Shown piece by piece: positions 16,649 to 25,800 of a stretch of 64,000 nt of DNA. This DNA is from UBA6985 sp946536225. Its GTDB lineage: Bacteria; Bacillota_I; Bacilli_A; RF39; UBA660. The notes beneath the pieces are model-generated. The model was not told the DNA's origin, did no database searches, and saw nothing but the letters and a program-made list of their open reading frames with translations. The translations under genes and the position numbers were made by a program. The first letter of the stretch is position 1, and the number at the start of each line of letters is the position of its first letter. The DNA lies in NCBI GenBank assembly GCA_946536225.1, contig CAMNEE010000001.1, positions 496,001-560,000 of the forward strand. Direction: 5' to 3'.

Positions 16649-17173
16649 ATGGGTGAAACTTCAAAGATGTTAGTTAAATTTCCAAGTATAACTGATCAAG
16701 CAGCATGGAATGAGTTTGTTAATGAAGCAAGAAAGTTCTATGCAGATGCAACGCCACTTGGATATTTAAAAGATATGGATTATAAAACATGGCTTGATAA
16801 CACTATTAGACTTAACATAGGTTCTCCTTTAAATGATGGAGAAATACCTACATCTACATTCTTTGTTTATGATGGTGCTCGTTTAATAGGTTATTTAACA
16901 ATTAAGAGAAAGAATCTTAATTTAGATAAAGTTGGTCAAGTTTATTTAAATGTAAGACCAAATGATAGAAAAAAAGGATATGGAGACTATATTTTAAAAG
17001 CAGCTATTAGAAAATGTAAGGAAATAGGTATTATTAAAATAATCATTTCTTGTCCTCAAGAGTCAGTTGGTGGAATTAAATTAATAGAAAATAATGGTGG
17101 CGTTCTTCAAGAAGAAAAAGAACTAAATGGTTCAGGTATCATTATGAAAATATATTCAATTGATATTAAATAG
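16649..17173 (+). CDS. GNAT family acetyltransferase
   Basis: 174 aa. Acetyl-CoA-binding segment VGQVYLNVRPNDRKKGYGDYILKAAIRKC (about residues 97-125) with the motif RKKGYG. The C-terminal GGIKLIENNGGVLQEE is typical of this fold. TATAAT at 16627-16632 overlaps the ATG at 16631, so that codon cannot be the start; ATG 16649 behind TATGGTGATTAAA is used. Target unknown. Confidence 0.85.
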   Translation: MGETSKMLVKFPSITDQAAWNEFVNEARKFYADATPLGYLKDMDYKTWLDNTIRLNIGSPLNDGEIPTSTFFVYDGARLIGYLTIKRKNLNLDKVGQVYLNVRPNDRKKGYGDYILKAAIRKCKEIGIIKIIISCPQESVGGIKLIENNGGVLQEEKELNGSGIIMKIYSIDIK

Positions 17174-17196
17174 AAGAGTAATCTTCTATTTTTATT
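17168..17196 (+). terminator. Rho-independent terminator
   Basis: AAATAGAAGA (17168-17177), loop GTAA, TCTTCTATTT (17182-17191), then TTATTT. Confidence 0.8.
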
Positions 17197-17245
17197 TGTA
17201 TTTTAATATGTAAAATATTATAATTTTATTGAAAAGGTGATTTAA

Positions 17246-18331
17246 ATGCAATCAGTTTATATTCATATTCCATTTTGTACACATATCTGTTCTTATTGTG
17301 ATTTTACTAAGTTATTACACTTTGAACCTTTTGTTGATGATTATTTAGAAAACTTACAAAAAGAAATACTTGATAGTTATGATGGAGAAAGAGTTAAAAC
17401 AATTTATATAGGTGGAGGTACACCTTCTTGTTTAAATAGAAGAGAAAGAATTAGATTATTTCAAATACTTGAAATATTTATTAAAGATGCTGATTGTGAG
17501 TATACTATTGAATGTAATCCAAGAGATATTACTGAAGAATTCTTAGATGATATAGTTCAAGCTGGAGTTAATAGAATTAGTATTGGTGTTGAATCATTTG
17601 ATATAGATAACTTAAAATTACTTGAAAGAGAAGCAGATTTTAAGGATTTAAAGAAAAAGTTTGAACTTATTAGGAATCGTGGTATAGATAACATTAATAT
17701 TGATTTAATGTATGCTTTACCAGGAGAAAAGTTATCTATTTTAAAGAAAGACTTACAATTGTTTTTAAAACTAAATCCTGCTCATATAAGTACGTATAGT
17801 TTAATGATTGAAGATCATACTAAACTTGGTATAAATGGATGTGAATATGTTACACCTGAGTTAGATGAAAAGATGTATCAAACTATATGTAAGATATTAA
17901 AGAAAAATGGATACAATCATTATGAGGTATCTAATTTTGCTAAAGAAGGATTTGAATCTCGTCATAATCTTAACTACTGGGACAATGGAGAATACTATGG
18001 TTATGGTTTAGGTGCCAGTGGTTATAAAGCAGGTTTTAGATATAAGAATACTGCTAGTTTAAAACTTTATAATGAAGGAAAGTATAGAGAAGAAAATAAT
18101 ATGCTTTCTTATAATGATATGATGGATAATGAACTTATGCTTGGCTTAAGAAAATTAAAAGGAATAAATGTTGATGAGTTCTATGATAAGTATGGAGAAA
18201 ATATTCAAGATATCTATCCTGAGATAGAAAAAGCCATTAAAGATGGTTTACTAGTATATAAAAAAGGATATTTATCTATACCTGAAGATAAGATATATGT
18301 CATGAATGAGATACTAGTCAAAATAATGTAG
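17246..18331 (+). CDS. hemW: Radical SAM protein HemW
   Basis: 361 aa. The N-terminal YIHIPFCTHICSYCDF gives the [4Fe-4S] motif C11-x3-C15-x2-C18 of the HemN/HemW family, followed by IYIGGGTPSCL. The length and the lack of the longer HemN N-terminus fit HemW, a heme chaperone-type protein rather than the coproporphyrinogen oxidase HemN. No other heme gene is in the window. AAAAGGTGATTTAA is the ribosome-binding site. Confidence 0.9.
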   Translation: MQSVYIHIPFCTHICSYCDFTKLLHFEPFVDDYLENLQKEILDSYDGERVKTIYIGGGTPSCLNRRERIRLFQILEIFIKDADCEYTIECNPRDITEEFLDDIVQAGVNRISIGVESFDIDNLKLLEREADFKDLKKKFELIRNRGIDNINIDLMYALPGEKLSILKKDLQLFLKLNPAHISTYSLMIEDHTKLGINGCEYVTPELDEKMYQTICKILKKNGYNHYEVSNFAKEGFESRHNLNYWDNGEYYGYGLGASGYKAGFRYKNTASLKLYNEGKYREENNMLSYNDMMDNELMLGLRKLKGINVDEFYDKYGENIQDIYPEIEKAIKDGLLVYKKGYLSIPEDKIYVMNEILVKIM

Positions 18332-18356
18332 CTATATTGAGTTTTAAAAAAACTGA

Positions 18357-18365
18357 TGCTATAAT
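18357..18365 (+). promoter_or_regulatory. Extended -10 promoter
   Basis: TGCTATAAT, about 12 nt before the AAAGGA ribosome-binding site of the gene at 18395. Confidence 0.6.
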
Positions 18366-18394
18366 TTATCCAGAATAAAGGAATGATTAAATTT

Positions 18395-20098
18395 ATGATT
18401 AAAAAATTAAAATTATTTATTTGTTTATTAAGTTGTATAGTATTGTTACCAAGTGTTGTTAATGCACATACACTTAGATTTGGAGAACAATCTAAGACAC
18501 CAGGAACTACTACAATTCCTGTTTATTTAAAAGCTGATCCAGGAATACCTGCAGGTGGTTCTGTTAAACTTGATTGTAATACTAGTGAACCAAAAGTAGG
18601 TTGTTCTATTAAATATGTTAATGGAATTATGAATGGACAAGCTTCTGATCCTATTAATGCTGGAGAAGAAAAAGAAATTGCAAAAATAGAATTAAATAAT
18701 TATGACTATAGTAATTATAATAATGTATCTGTTACTGTTGTGGGACCTGGTGGTGTAACTAAATCAGGATCTTATAATGTTGAAGGTAAACCATCACTTA
18801 AAACTGACTCAAAGATATCTGCTTTGACTGTTAGTCAAGGATCAATGTACCCAACATTCAATAAAGATACATATGACTATACTGTATATAATCTTAAAGA
18901 TACTCTTATTTCAGTAACTTTTAATTATACATGTGATAGATGTTCTATAGTTGCTGAAGCAGATGATAAAATTGATATTTCTAGAGGTTCTACTTCTGTA
19001 AAAGCTAGTAATCTTCAAAAAGGTGACAATAAAGTAACTTTGGTTGTAGCAAGTGAAGATGGTTCTAATAAAGATACTTATACTTTTAGAATTATAAGAG
19101 GTGAAACTAAATATAATTCTTCTAAATTAGAAAGTTTAACAATTGGGGACTACCATTTAGATCCTCAATTTAAGAGTGATAAATTAGATTACACTATAAG
19201 TGTCCCTAATTCAGTTGAAAAGTTAATTGATTATATTGAATATAAAGCTGAAGATGAAGATGCTGAAATTGTTATTAATGGTGCTGAAGCATTAGCAACT
19301 GGTGAAAATAAAATTACTATTGAAATTACTAGTGTTAATAAAGATAATACAACTACTTACAATTTAACTGTTGTAAGACTTCCGGATGATGCTATTATTG
19401 TTAAAAAATATAAAGATAAATCTATTACATTTATTGATGCTAATGAAAAAGAACAAAAGATGGATGAAGACGAATTTGAGAAAGCCTATCCAACTATTTG
19501 GGAAGATATCAAATCTGGTAAGATTAAATTTGATAAAGATGGTAATGTTATAACTGGTGAAGAGGAAGAAGAAGGAAAAGAGAAAAAAGACAACAAAACT
19601 ATTATAGTTATTGTTATTATTGTAGTTGCTATAATTATTATTGTTGTATCTGGTATTCTTCTATTTAGAAAGAAAGATCCTAAAAAAGAAGAATTAAAGA
19701 AAGAACAAAAAATTAAGAAAAAGGCTGAAAAGAAAGCTAAGAAAGATCGTTATAAAAAATTAGAAGAAAAGTATTATGACGAATATTATAACGAAGATGA
19801 TAGTGACTCTGAAGAAGATGAAGAAGTTGAAGAAGACACTGAAATTAAAGAAGAAGATAAACTATCAAAGAATGAAGCTAATTCACTTTTAGATGATGAT
19901 TATATCTTTGAAAGTTCTATTATTGAAGATGAAAAAGAAGATGAAAAAGAAGAACACGTAGATAAAAGTGAAGTCGTAGATGTAGATGAAGCTCTTGAAG
20001 ATCTAATGAATACTAAAACATATGACTTTAGTGATGAATTAGGTGATCTTGAAGATGAAGATGACGAAGAAGACGAGGACGAGGATAAAGACGAGTAA
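18395..20098 (+). CDS. Surface protein with cadherin-like domains and charged cytoplasmic tail
   Basis: 567 aa. ATG 18395 is preferred because the ATG at 18383 abuts AAAGGA. A signal peptide ends near VNA-H. One beta domain (about 25-125) is followed by two repeats of the cadherin-like beta-sandwich type (SKISALTVSQGSMYPTFNKDTYDYTVY and SKLESLTIGDYHLDPQFKSDKLDYTISV). Then come a linker, one membrane helix (TIIVIVIIVVAIIIIVVSGILLF, about 405-428), a ~40-residue basic stretch and a ~110-residue tail made mostly of Asp and Glu. The topology implies extracellular Ig-like domains and a cytoplasmic polyelectrolyte tail. Function unknown. Confidence 0.85.
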   Translation: MIKKLKLFICLLSCIVLLPSVVNAHTLRFGEQSKTPGTTTIPVYLKADPGIPAGGSVKLDCNTSEPKVGCSIKYVNGIMNGQASDPINAGEEKEIAKIELNNYDYSNYNNVSVTVVGPGGVTKSGSYNVEGKPSLKTDSKISALTVSQGSMYPTFNKDTYDYTVYNLKDTLISVTFNYTCDRCSIVAEADDKIDISRGSTSVKASNLQKGDNKVTLVVASEDGSNKDTYTFRIIRGETKYNSSKLESLTIGDYHLDPQFKSDKLDYTISVPNSVEKLIDYIEYKAEDEDAEIVINGAEALATGENKITIEITSVNKDNTTTYNLTVVRLPDDAIIVKKYKDKSITFIDANEKEQKMDEDEFEKAYPTIWEDIKSGKIKFDKDGNVITGEEEEEGKEKKDNKTIIVIVIIVVAIIIIVVSGILLFRKKDPKKEELKKEQKIKKKAEKKAKKDRYKKLEEKYYDEYYNEDDSDSEEDEEVEEDTEIKEEDKLSKNEANSLLDDDYIFESSIIEDEKEDEKEEHVDKSEVVDVDEALEDLMNTKTYDFSDELGDLEDEDDEEDEDEDKDE

Positions 20099-20112
20099 TT
20101 CTCGTCTTTTAT
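20087..20112 (+). terminator. Rho-independent terminator
   Basis: AAAGACGAG (20087-20095), loop TAATT, CTCGTCTTT (20101-20109) and T. It overlaps the last codons of the acidic tail. Confidence 0.75.
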
Positions 20113-20186
20113 GTGCAAAAAAGTACTTGCATGGGTGAATAAGTTGTATTATAATATCATTGGTTATTGGAAGGAGGGAAGTTGTA

Positions 20187-20375
20187 ATGACAAAAGTAGA
20201 AGTTAAAAATGGTGACTTAAATGGAGCTTTAAGAAGATTCAAAATGAAAGTTGCTAAGAGTGGTGTCCCTTCTGAACTAAAGAAACACAAAGAATACACT
20301 AAACCAGGCGTTAAGAGACGTGAAGAAAAGAAAGAAAATATCAAAAATTCACGTAAAAGAGATAAAAGAAGATAA
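20187..20375 (+). CDS. rpsU: Ribosomal protein bS21
   Basis: 62-aa 30S subunit protein. TKVEVKNGDLNGALRRFKMKVAKSGVPSELKKHKEY and the arginine/lysine-rich tail are typical. The frame extends to 20160, but AAGGAGGGAAGTTGTA before ATG 20187 fixes the start. It opens the conserved Firmicutes block rpsU-yqeY-ybeY-era-recO. Confidence 0.93.
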   Translation: MTKVEVKNGDLNGALRRFKMKVAKSGVPSELKKHKEYTKPGVKRREEKKENIKNSRKRDKRR

Positions 20376-20376
20376 G

Positions 20377-20400
20377 ACTAGAAGAAATTCTAGTTTTTTT
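20377..20400 (+). terminator. Rho-independent terminator of rpsU
   Basis: ACTAGAA (20377-20383), loop GAAA, TTCTAGT (20388-20394), then T6. Confidence 0.85.
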
Positions 20401-20464
20401 ATTCTCGTAATTATTTCAAAATAATATTACTAGTGTTAGAATTAATTATGAGGATGTGGTTTAT

Positions 20465-21076
20465 ATGGCTAATCGTGGTAGTAGGAAGAAAATACCTTTT
20501 TCTATTAAACAAGTTAGTTTAATATCTAGAGTTATTATTTATATTGGTGTTATAGCAACTGTTGTAATGTGTTTAATATCTACAGTTTATTCATTTAATA
20601 AAATAGGTTTATTAAATAGAAATGTAAATGGAGAATATTTAGCTCATTATGCTGACTATGATACTATGTTTATGTTTAGTAATTATTTTAATTCTACTGA
20701 ACTTTCTGAACAAATTATTAAAGAGCCACGTGAATATGTTGTTTTTAGTATACTTTGTTATGCTAAGAATGCTTTACAATATGCTATTGCATCTATTATT
20801 TTAATAGCATTTGCATTCTTCTTAGATTTTGATAATCTAAAGAATCCATTTACTAATAAGTCTATTAAAATAGTAAACGTATTAATTGGTTCTACCATGG
20901 CTATGTTTTTTATAAATTTGATATTTAATTTTCAAATTAACTTAACATGTCCACATTTTGTTGATAGAATAAATACATATATTTTCCCAGCTATGTATGC
21001 ATTAATAACATTTAGTTTATTAATATTTAATTATTGTTTAAGAACTGGGAAGAAATTTATAGAAGGAGATAAGTAA
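20465..21076 (+). CDS. Hypothetical four-helix membrane protein
   Basis: 203 aa. Four predicted membrane helices: VIIYIGVIATVVMCLIS, ALQYAIASIILIAFAFFL, IVNVLIGSTMAMFFINLIF and FPAMYALITFSLLIFNYCL, with a basic N-terminus. The overall shape resembles DUF2975-type membrane proteins, but I cannot confirm that. ATG 20465 is used; the GTG at 20456 lies within the ribosome-binding site. Its stop codon is one base from the yqeY start, and its end contains the yqeY ribosome-binding site, so the two are co-transcribed. Confidence 0.75.
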   Translation: MANRGSRKKIPFSIKQVSLISRVIIYIGVIATVVMCLISTVYSFNKIGLLNRNVNGEYLAHYADYDTMFMFSNYFNSTELSEQIIKEPREYVVFSILCYAKNALQYAIASIILIAFAFFLDFDNLKNPFTNKSIKIVNVLIGSTMAMFFINLIFNFQINLTCPHFVDRINTYIFPAMYALITFSLLIFNYCLRTGKKFIEGDK

Positions 21077-21077
21077 T

Positions 21078-21524
21078 ATGTACGAGACAGTAAAAAAAGA
21101 TTTAGTAGCTGCTATGAAAGCAGGAGATAAGTTTAAACTTAATGTAATAAAAATGCTTAAGAGTGCTTTAATGAATGAAGAAATTAATTTAGGTGGAAAT
21201 GGATCTGGATTAACTGATGATCAAGTACTTGCAGTAATTAAAAGAGAAGTTAAGAAAAGAAATAGTTCTATTGAAGAATATACTAAGTATGGAAAAGTTG
21301 ATACTGTAGAAGAGTTAAAGAAAGAAGTAGAAATATTATCTGTTTATTTACCTGAAGAGATGAGTGATGAAGAATTATCTAAACATGTTGATGAAATAAT
21401 AGCAGAAGTTGGTGCTGAAACTATTAAAGACATGGGTAAGGTAATGAAAGAACTTACTAGTAAATATGGCAGTGTTATTGATATGTCTAAAGCATCTAGT
21501 ATTGTTAAATCAAAATTAAATTAA
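21078..21524 (+). CDS. yqeY: GatB/YqeY domain protein
   Basis: 148 aa, matching YqeY, a protein related to the tail domain of the Asp/Glu-tRNA amidotransferase subunit GatB. Characteristic segments are KAGDKFKLNVIKMLKSAL, VIKREVKKRNSSIEEYTKYG and the C-terminal MGKVMKELTSKYGSVIDMSKASSIVKSKL. Usual partner of rpsU in Firmicutes. Exact role unknown; tRNA binding is presumed from the family. Confidence 0.92.
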   Translation: MYETVKKDLVAAMKAGDKFKLNVIKMLKSALMNEEINLGGNGSGLTDDQVLAVIKREVKKRNSSIEEYTKYGKVDTVEELKKEVEILSVYLPEEMSDEELSKHVDEIIAEVGAETIKDMGKVMKELTSKYGSVIDMSKASSIVKSKLN

Positions 21525-21549
21525 GAGCAATTATTATTGCTCTTTTATT
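21523..21549 (+). terminator. Rho-independent terminator of yqeY
   Basis: AAGAGCAAT (21523-21531), loop TATT, ATTGCTCTT (21536-21544), then TTA. Confidence 0.75.
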
Positions 21550-21597
21550 TATTATTAGTCTAGTTTTTAGTATAATATATTTGAAAGGAATGATTAA

Positions 21598-22209
21598 ATG
21601 ATACCTAATAAGACTTTTGATATTATCAATAATATTATTCCTATGGTGTTTTTATTTACAGTAGTAGCAATTCTTTTACGTGTAGTAATTGCTACTTATA
21701 CTAAAAGTAAAATAAGTTTTTATAAAGAAACAAAATTACTAGTATATATTTTATATTTATTTGTTTTGTTTCAATTAGTTACAACTACTGATTATGGTAG
21801 TTATGGATATAATAATTTTATTCCTTTTAAAGAGATTTTGCGTTATGATATAGCAGCTCCATTATTCTGGAGAAATGTAGTTGGTAATATTGTAGTATTT
21901 GCTCCATTTGGATATATTATTACAGATATTATTTATATGTTTACTAAAAGAATGAATGTATTTATATCATTTGGATTTACTGTTTTAATGAGCAGTTCAA
22001 TTGAATTTATTCAAATGTTTATAGGTAGATCTTTTGATATAGATGATATTATATTAAATTCCCTTGGTGGATTACTTGGTTTTATAACATTCGTTATAAT
22101 GAAGAAGATATTTAGGGAAGATAACTTTATTACTAATACTGTAAAAGCATTCTTATTTCTAGTAGTAGCAATAGTGATATGCTTATTTGTATATTTTGCA
22201 ATTAAATAG
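21598..22209 (+). CDS. VanZ-like membrane protein
   Basis: 203 aa, four to five membrane helices. The VanZ-family core is visible: NFIPFKEILRYD, then NVVGNIVVFAPFGYI, then SSIEFIQMFIGRSFDIDDIILNSLGGLLGF. VanZ-like proteins are found widely outside vancomycin-resistance clusters and their function is unclear. Nothing here suggests a glycopeptide resistance locus. It sits between yqeY and ybeY, where B. subtilis has other genes. Confidence 0.88.
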   Translation: MIPNKTFDIINNIIPMVFLFTVVAILLRVVIATYTKSKISFYKETKLLVYILYLFVLFQLVTTTDYGSYGYNNFIPFKEILRYDIAAPLFWRNVVGNIVVFAPFGYIITDIIYMFTKRMNVFISFGFTVLMSSSIEFIQMFIGRSFDIDDIILNSLGGLLGFITFVIMKKIFREDNFITNTVKAFLFLVVAIVICLFVYFAIK

Positions 22210-22219
22210 GAGGTTTTAT

Positions 22220-22663
22220 ATGAATAAATTTGATATTATTGATGAGTTTGGTGTTGATTTTGAATATGATTATTTAAATGATGTTATTAATCATACACTT
22301 GAAAAAGAAAATGTTAAAAATGCATATTTTGATGTTATATTTATTGATGATGAAAAGATGCATGAAATGAATAAAGAATATCGTGGAATAGATAGAACTA
22401 CAGATGTCTTATCTTTTGCTTTAGAAGATAATGATAAAATTAAAACTGAGGTAAGAGAATTAGGAGATATATTTGTAAGTATTCCTAAGATGAAAGCACA
22501 AGCAAAAGAATATGGACATTCTGAAAAAAGAGAACTTAGTTTTTTAGTTTGCCATGGGCTTCTTCATTTACTTGGATATGATCATACAAGAAGCGAGGAA
22601 GATGAAAAGATTCATTTTGGAAAACAAGATGAAATATTAAATGATTTAAACATTATTTCGTGA
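22220..22663 (+). CDS. ybeY: Endoribonuclease YbeY
   Basis: 147 aa. Metal site HGLLHLLGYDH (H-x3-H-x5-H) near the C-terminus and the upstream signature MNKEYRGIDRTTDVLSFAL define YbeY, which acts in 16S rRNA 3'-end maturation and ribosome quality control. TAGGAGGTTTTAT precedes ATG 22220; upstream codons of the frame overlap the VanZ-like gene. It ends in TGA, which shows that TGA is a stop in this organism. Confidence 0.94.
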   Translation: MNKFDIIDEFGVDFEYDYLNDVINHTLEKENVKNAYFDVIFIDDEKMHEMNKEYRGIDRTTDVLSFALEDNDKIKTEVRELGDIFVSIPKMKAQAKEYGHSEKRELSFLVCHGLLHLLGYDHTRSEEDEKIHFGKQDEILNDLNIIS

Positions 22664-22701
22664 TATAATAATAACAATAGAATAAATAAGGAAGTGATAT
22701 T

Positions 22702-23583
22702 ATGAGAAGTGGATTTGTAAGTATCGTAGGAAGACCTAATACTGGTAAGAGCACTTTGATTAATGCAATAGTTAATGAAAAGATAGCTATAGTATCTGAT
22801 GTTGCAGGTACTACTAGAAATACCATCCAAGGAGTTTATCATGGTGATGACTTTCAAATAGTGTTTGTTGATACTCCTGGTATTGCTAAAGCTGGAGATA
22901 GACTTGCTAAGAAGTTAAATAAAGAATCATATGATTCTCTTGATGATATTGATGCAATACTATTTGTAGTTGATGCTGCCGGAGGACTTGGTAAGGGAGA
23001 TAAATTTATTCTTGAAACATTAAAGAAAACTGATACTCCTGTTATTCTAGTTTTAAATAAGATAGATAAACTTACTAAAGAAGGTATATTTAAAGCCATT
23101 ACTAAATATAAAGATTTATATGATTTCCAAGAAATTATTCCTGTTTCCGCGCTTAAACATATTAATATAGATGAACTTATTAATATAACTAAGAATTACT
23201 TAGGAGATTTAGTTAAATACTATGATGATGATGTAGTAAGTAGTAATGATCCTAAGTTCATGGTAACAGAACTTGTAAGAGAAAAGATACTTAATTTAAC
23301 TAATGATGAAGTTCCTCATTCAATTACATGTGTTCTTGAAAGTTATAATGAAAAAGCTTCTTTAATAGAAGCGCAAGTAGATATAGTTGTTTCTAGGGAC
23401 TCCCTTAAGAAAATAATAATTGGTAAACAAGGTAGTATGTTAAAAGAAATTGGTATACAAGCTAGAAGAGATATTGAAAAGATGTATAAGAAACCTGTTT
23501 ACCTAGAATTATATGTTAAGACAATTAAGAATTGGAGAAACAAAGAAAGTTTCTTAAATGATAATTTAGGATTGGGAGATTAG
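22702..23583 (+). CDS. era: GTPase Era
   Basis: 293 aa; binds the 3' end of 16S rRNA in 30S assembly. P-loop GRPNTGKST (10-18), switch II DTPGIAKAGD, NKID, and a C-terminal KH domain with the RNA-binding loop IIIGKQGSMLKEIGIQARRDIEKM. In this block phoH, dgkA and cdd, usually found between ybeY and era in Bacillus, are missing. Confidence 0.96.
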   Translation: MRSGFVSIVGRPNTGKSTLINAIVNEKIAIVSDVAGTTRNTIQGVYHGDDFQIVFVDTPGIAKAGDRLAKKLNKESYDSLDDIDAILFVVDAAGGLGKGDKFILETLKKTDTPVILVLNKIDKLTKEGIFKAITKYKDLYDFQEIIPVSALKHINIDELINITKNYLGDLVKYYDDDVVSSNDPKFMVTELVREKILNLTNDEVPHSITCVLESYNEKASLIEAQVDIVVSRDSLKKIIIGKQGSMLKEIGIQARRDIEKMYKKPVYLELYVKTIKNWRNKESFLNDNLGLGD

Positions 23584-23612
23584 TAATAATCTCTCTTTTA
23601 TTTGGAGGGTTT

Positions 23613-24350
23613 ATGTTAAAAACAATAAAAGGATATGTTATTCAAGCAACAGATTATAAAGAAAACTCTAAGATATTAAATATTTTAACGGAAGATGGAA
23701 TAGTAGGAGTAATTTCAAAGGGATGCAAGAATTTAAAAAGTAACTTAAGACTTATTTCTCAAAAGTTAGTATACGCAGAGTATGTAATATATTATAAAGA
23801 AAAAGGATTATCTACTTTAAAAGAAGGAACTATTATTAATAACTTTGATAATATAAAAAAGGATTTAAAAGCATCAAGTTATTTTATGTATATATCAGAA
23901 CTTGCATCTCAAGTTATGAAACAAAACAAAAGAAGTGATGTATTTAATTTATTTAATATAGCCGTTAATAAAATAAATGAAGGAATGAATCCTATTGTTA
24001 TTACTAATATATTAGAAATAAAATATTTAGATTATTTAGGTACTCCAATTAACTTAACTAGTTGTGCAAGATGTGGTAGTAAAAAGGATATTATTACAAT
24101 TGATCCTGATGAAGGAGGACTTATTTGTAAAGACTGTTATACAAATGAAATGATATATGATTTAAAAGTAGTAAAGATGCTTAGAAATTACTATGTTGTT
24201 AATTTGGAAAGTATATCTTCTCTTAAAATAAGTGAAGTACTAATAGAACAAATAAATAATATTATTAATATATTCTATGAACGTTATACAGGACTATATA
24301 TTCATAGTAAAAAATTTTTAGATAAACTTGATAGTCTTAATTTAAAATAA
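23613..24350 (+). CDS. recO: DNA repair protein RecO
   Basis: 245 aa; anneals DNA and loads RecA with RecR. N-terminal OB fold (VIQATDYKENSKILNILTEDGIVGVISKG), helical core and a four-cysteine zinc site (CARC then CKDC, about residues 149-175). Follows era as in other Firmicutes. TTGGAGGGTTT precedes the ATG. Confidence 0.94.
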   Translation: MLKTIKGYVIQATDYKENSKILNILTEDGIVGVISKGCKNLKSNLRLISQKLVYAEYVIYYKEKGLSTLKEGTIINNFDNIKKDLKASSYFMYISELASQVMKQNKRSDVFNLFNIAVNKINEGMNPIVITNILEIKYLDYLGTPINLTSCARCGSKKDIITIDPDEGGLICKDCYTNEMIYDLKVVKMLRNYYVVNLESISSLKISEVLIEQINNIINIFYERYTGLYIHSKKFLDKLDSLNLK

Positions 24351-24391
24351 GTAAGTAATTTAGTATAATTATGATAATAGGTGAATGATAT

Positions 24392-25783
24392 ATGGAAGAA
24401 AAAAATCATTGGTTTAAAGATTACTTTAAAGAAAAGATAAGGATCTTTAAACGTAATAGACAAGATAAAAAAGACTATAAGAAACAAATTAAAAAACGTG
24501 AAAAAATGCTTAAAGAAATAGACGCGGAAGTTAAACAAATGGAAAAAGAAGAAAGAAAAGAAAGAAAAAAGATTCCGTTTGGAAAAAGAATGGTTAATTA
24601 TGTAGTAGACTTCTATAAGGATGTAACTGATACTCAAGATGAAAAAGAACTTTTAAAACTCATGAATGAAAGAGAAAAAGCAGAGTTAAAAGAAAGAGAA
24701 AAATATAATAAGATAACCACTATTTCTATAGCAGGGTCTCTTACAATATTTGCAGTAGTAGCAATAGTAGTATTAGTTGTATTTAGAGAGGCTACAAAAA
24801 CAGACTTTGAAAGATATGTAATTCCATATATTGATAATTATTATGATACTAATTTTAATACTAGAGATAAGTATGAAGATATAAAATATCTTTCATATTA
24901 TGATGATGATAGAAATGAAATAAAAACCGATGTAGTTCTTGCAACTTTCCCTGATAATGTACATGTTATGAGTGTTAAAGATACTCAAGTTGGAGATGAT
25001 GTACATACTGAAAAAGTATATGAAGATTATAAGAATAAAATGTTATCTTTAATGGGAAATGTTGGTACATTTTTTACTGATACTAAGATAACTTATAATC
25101 CATATATACTAGATTATAATTACTATTTTGATTATATTGATTGTCTTCCAAGCGGAAAGAGTTTTGATGAACTTTATAATGATGGTAATTTAACTATTAT
25201 TGATAAGGTATCTTATCAAGGAGAACTCAATCTTGATAGTATTAACCACTTTATGGAAAAACTAGGAGATGACTCAAGATTTTATTTTATTGAAACTAAT
25301 GGTGTAACAGTATTTAGTTTAACTGTTGTAGAAAAAACTGGATATAAAAAATATCCAATTACTTCTGCAATTCCTATTGCTCCATATGGAACGTTCTATG
25401 AGTTTAATCATGATGTAGGTGCTATAGGTGGAGTTGAAATAGAAATAGTAGATGATAATTATAGTGAAGATTATGATTATATTTATAGAAATAATTTAGA
25501 TATTAAACCAGTTATGGAAAAGACTAGTTATATGAGAGATAGAGAAAAAGATAAAGATTTAAGTAAGTTATTTATGATTAAACTTGGAGAAGAATTATCT
25601 ACGGATGATTATGTTTTCTTAGATAATAATGGTAAGGAATTAGAACTTGAATATTATCCTGATGTACAAATATTTCATACTGCAACAGGAACATATGTAA
25701 TTGGTGAAAAAAGTTTTATAATAGGTAAAAAGGTAAAAGCAAATGCTCCTTGGTATTGTAAATACTTTGGATGTAAAATATAA
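24392..25783 (+). CDS. Hypothetical single-pass membrane protein
   Basis: 463 aa. The first ~105 residues are extremely charged and likely form a cytoplasmic coiled coil (KKDYKKQIKKREKMLKEIDAEV, then KQMEKEERKERKK). One membrane helix (TISIAGSLTIFAVVAIVVLVVF, about 110-131) leads to a ~330-residue probable extracellular part rich in Tyr and Asp, with the C-terminal ending WYCKYFGCKI (possible disulfide). I know no family for it. It lies between recO and the cmk-alaS fusion, 17 bases before the latter, so the two are likely co-transcribed. Confidence 0.75.
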   Translation: MEEKNHWFKDYFKEKIRIFKRNRQDKKDYKKQIKKREKMLKEIDAEVKQMEKEERKERKKIPFGKRMVNYVVDFYKDVTDTQDEKELLKLMNEREKAELKEREKYNKITTISIAGSLTIFAVVAIVVLVVFREATKTDFERYVIPYIDNYYDTNFNTRDKYEDIKYLSYYDDDRNEIKTDVVLATFPDNVHVMSVKDTQVGDDVHTEKVYEDYKNKMLSLMGNVGTFFTDTKITYNPYILDYNYYFDYIDCLPSGKSFDELYNDGNLTIIDKVSYQGELNLDSINHFMEKLGDDSRFYFIETNGVTVFSLTVVEKTGYKKYPITSAIPIAPYGTFYEFNHDVGAIGGVEIEIVDDNYSEDYDYIYRNNLDIKPVMEKTSYMRDREKDKDLSKLFMIKLGEELSTDDYVFLDNNGKELELEYYPDVQIFHTATGTYVIGEKSFIIGKKVKANAPWYCKYFGCKI

Positions 25784-25800
25784 ATTAGGAGGGCTTAATA

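Noticed and set aside
19900..20118. - strand ORF rich in serine
   Set aside because: It is the antisense shadow of the Asp/Glu-rich tail of the + strand gene; there is no ribosome-binding site.
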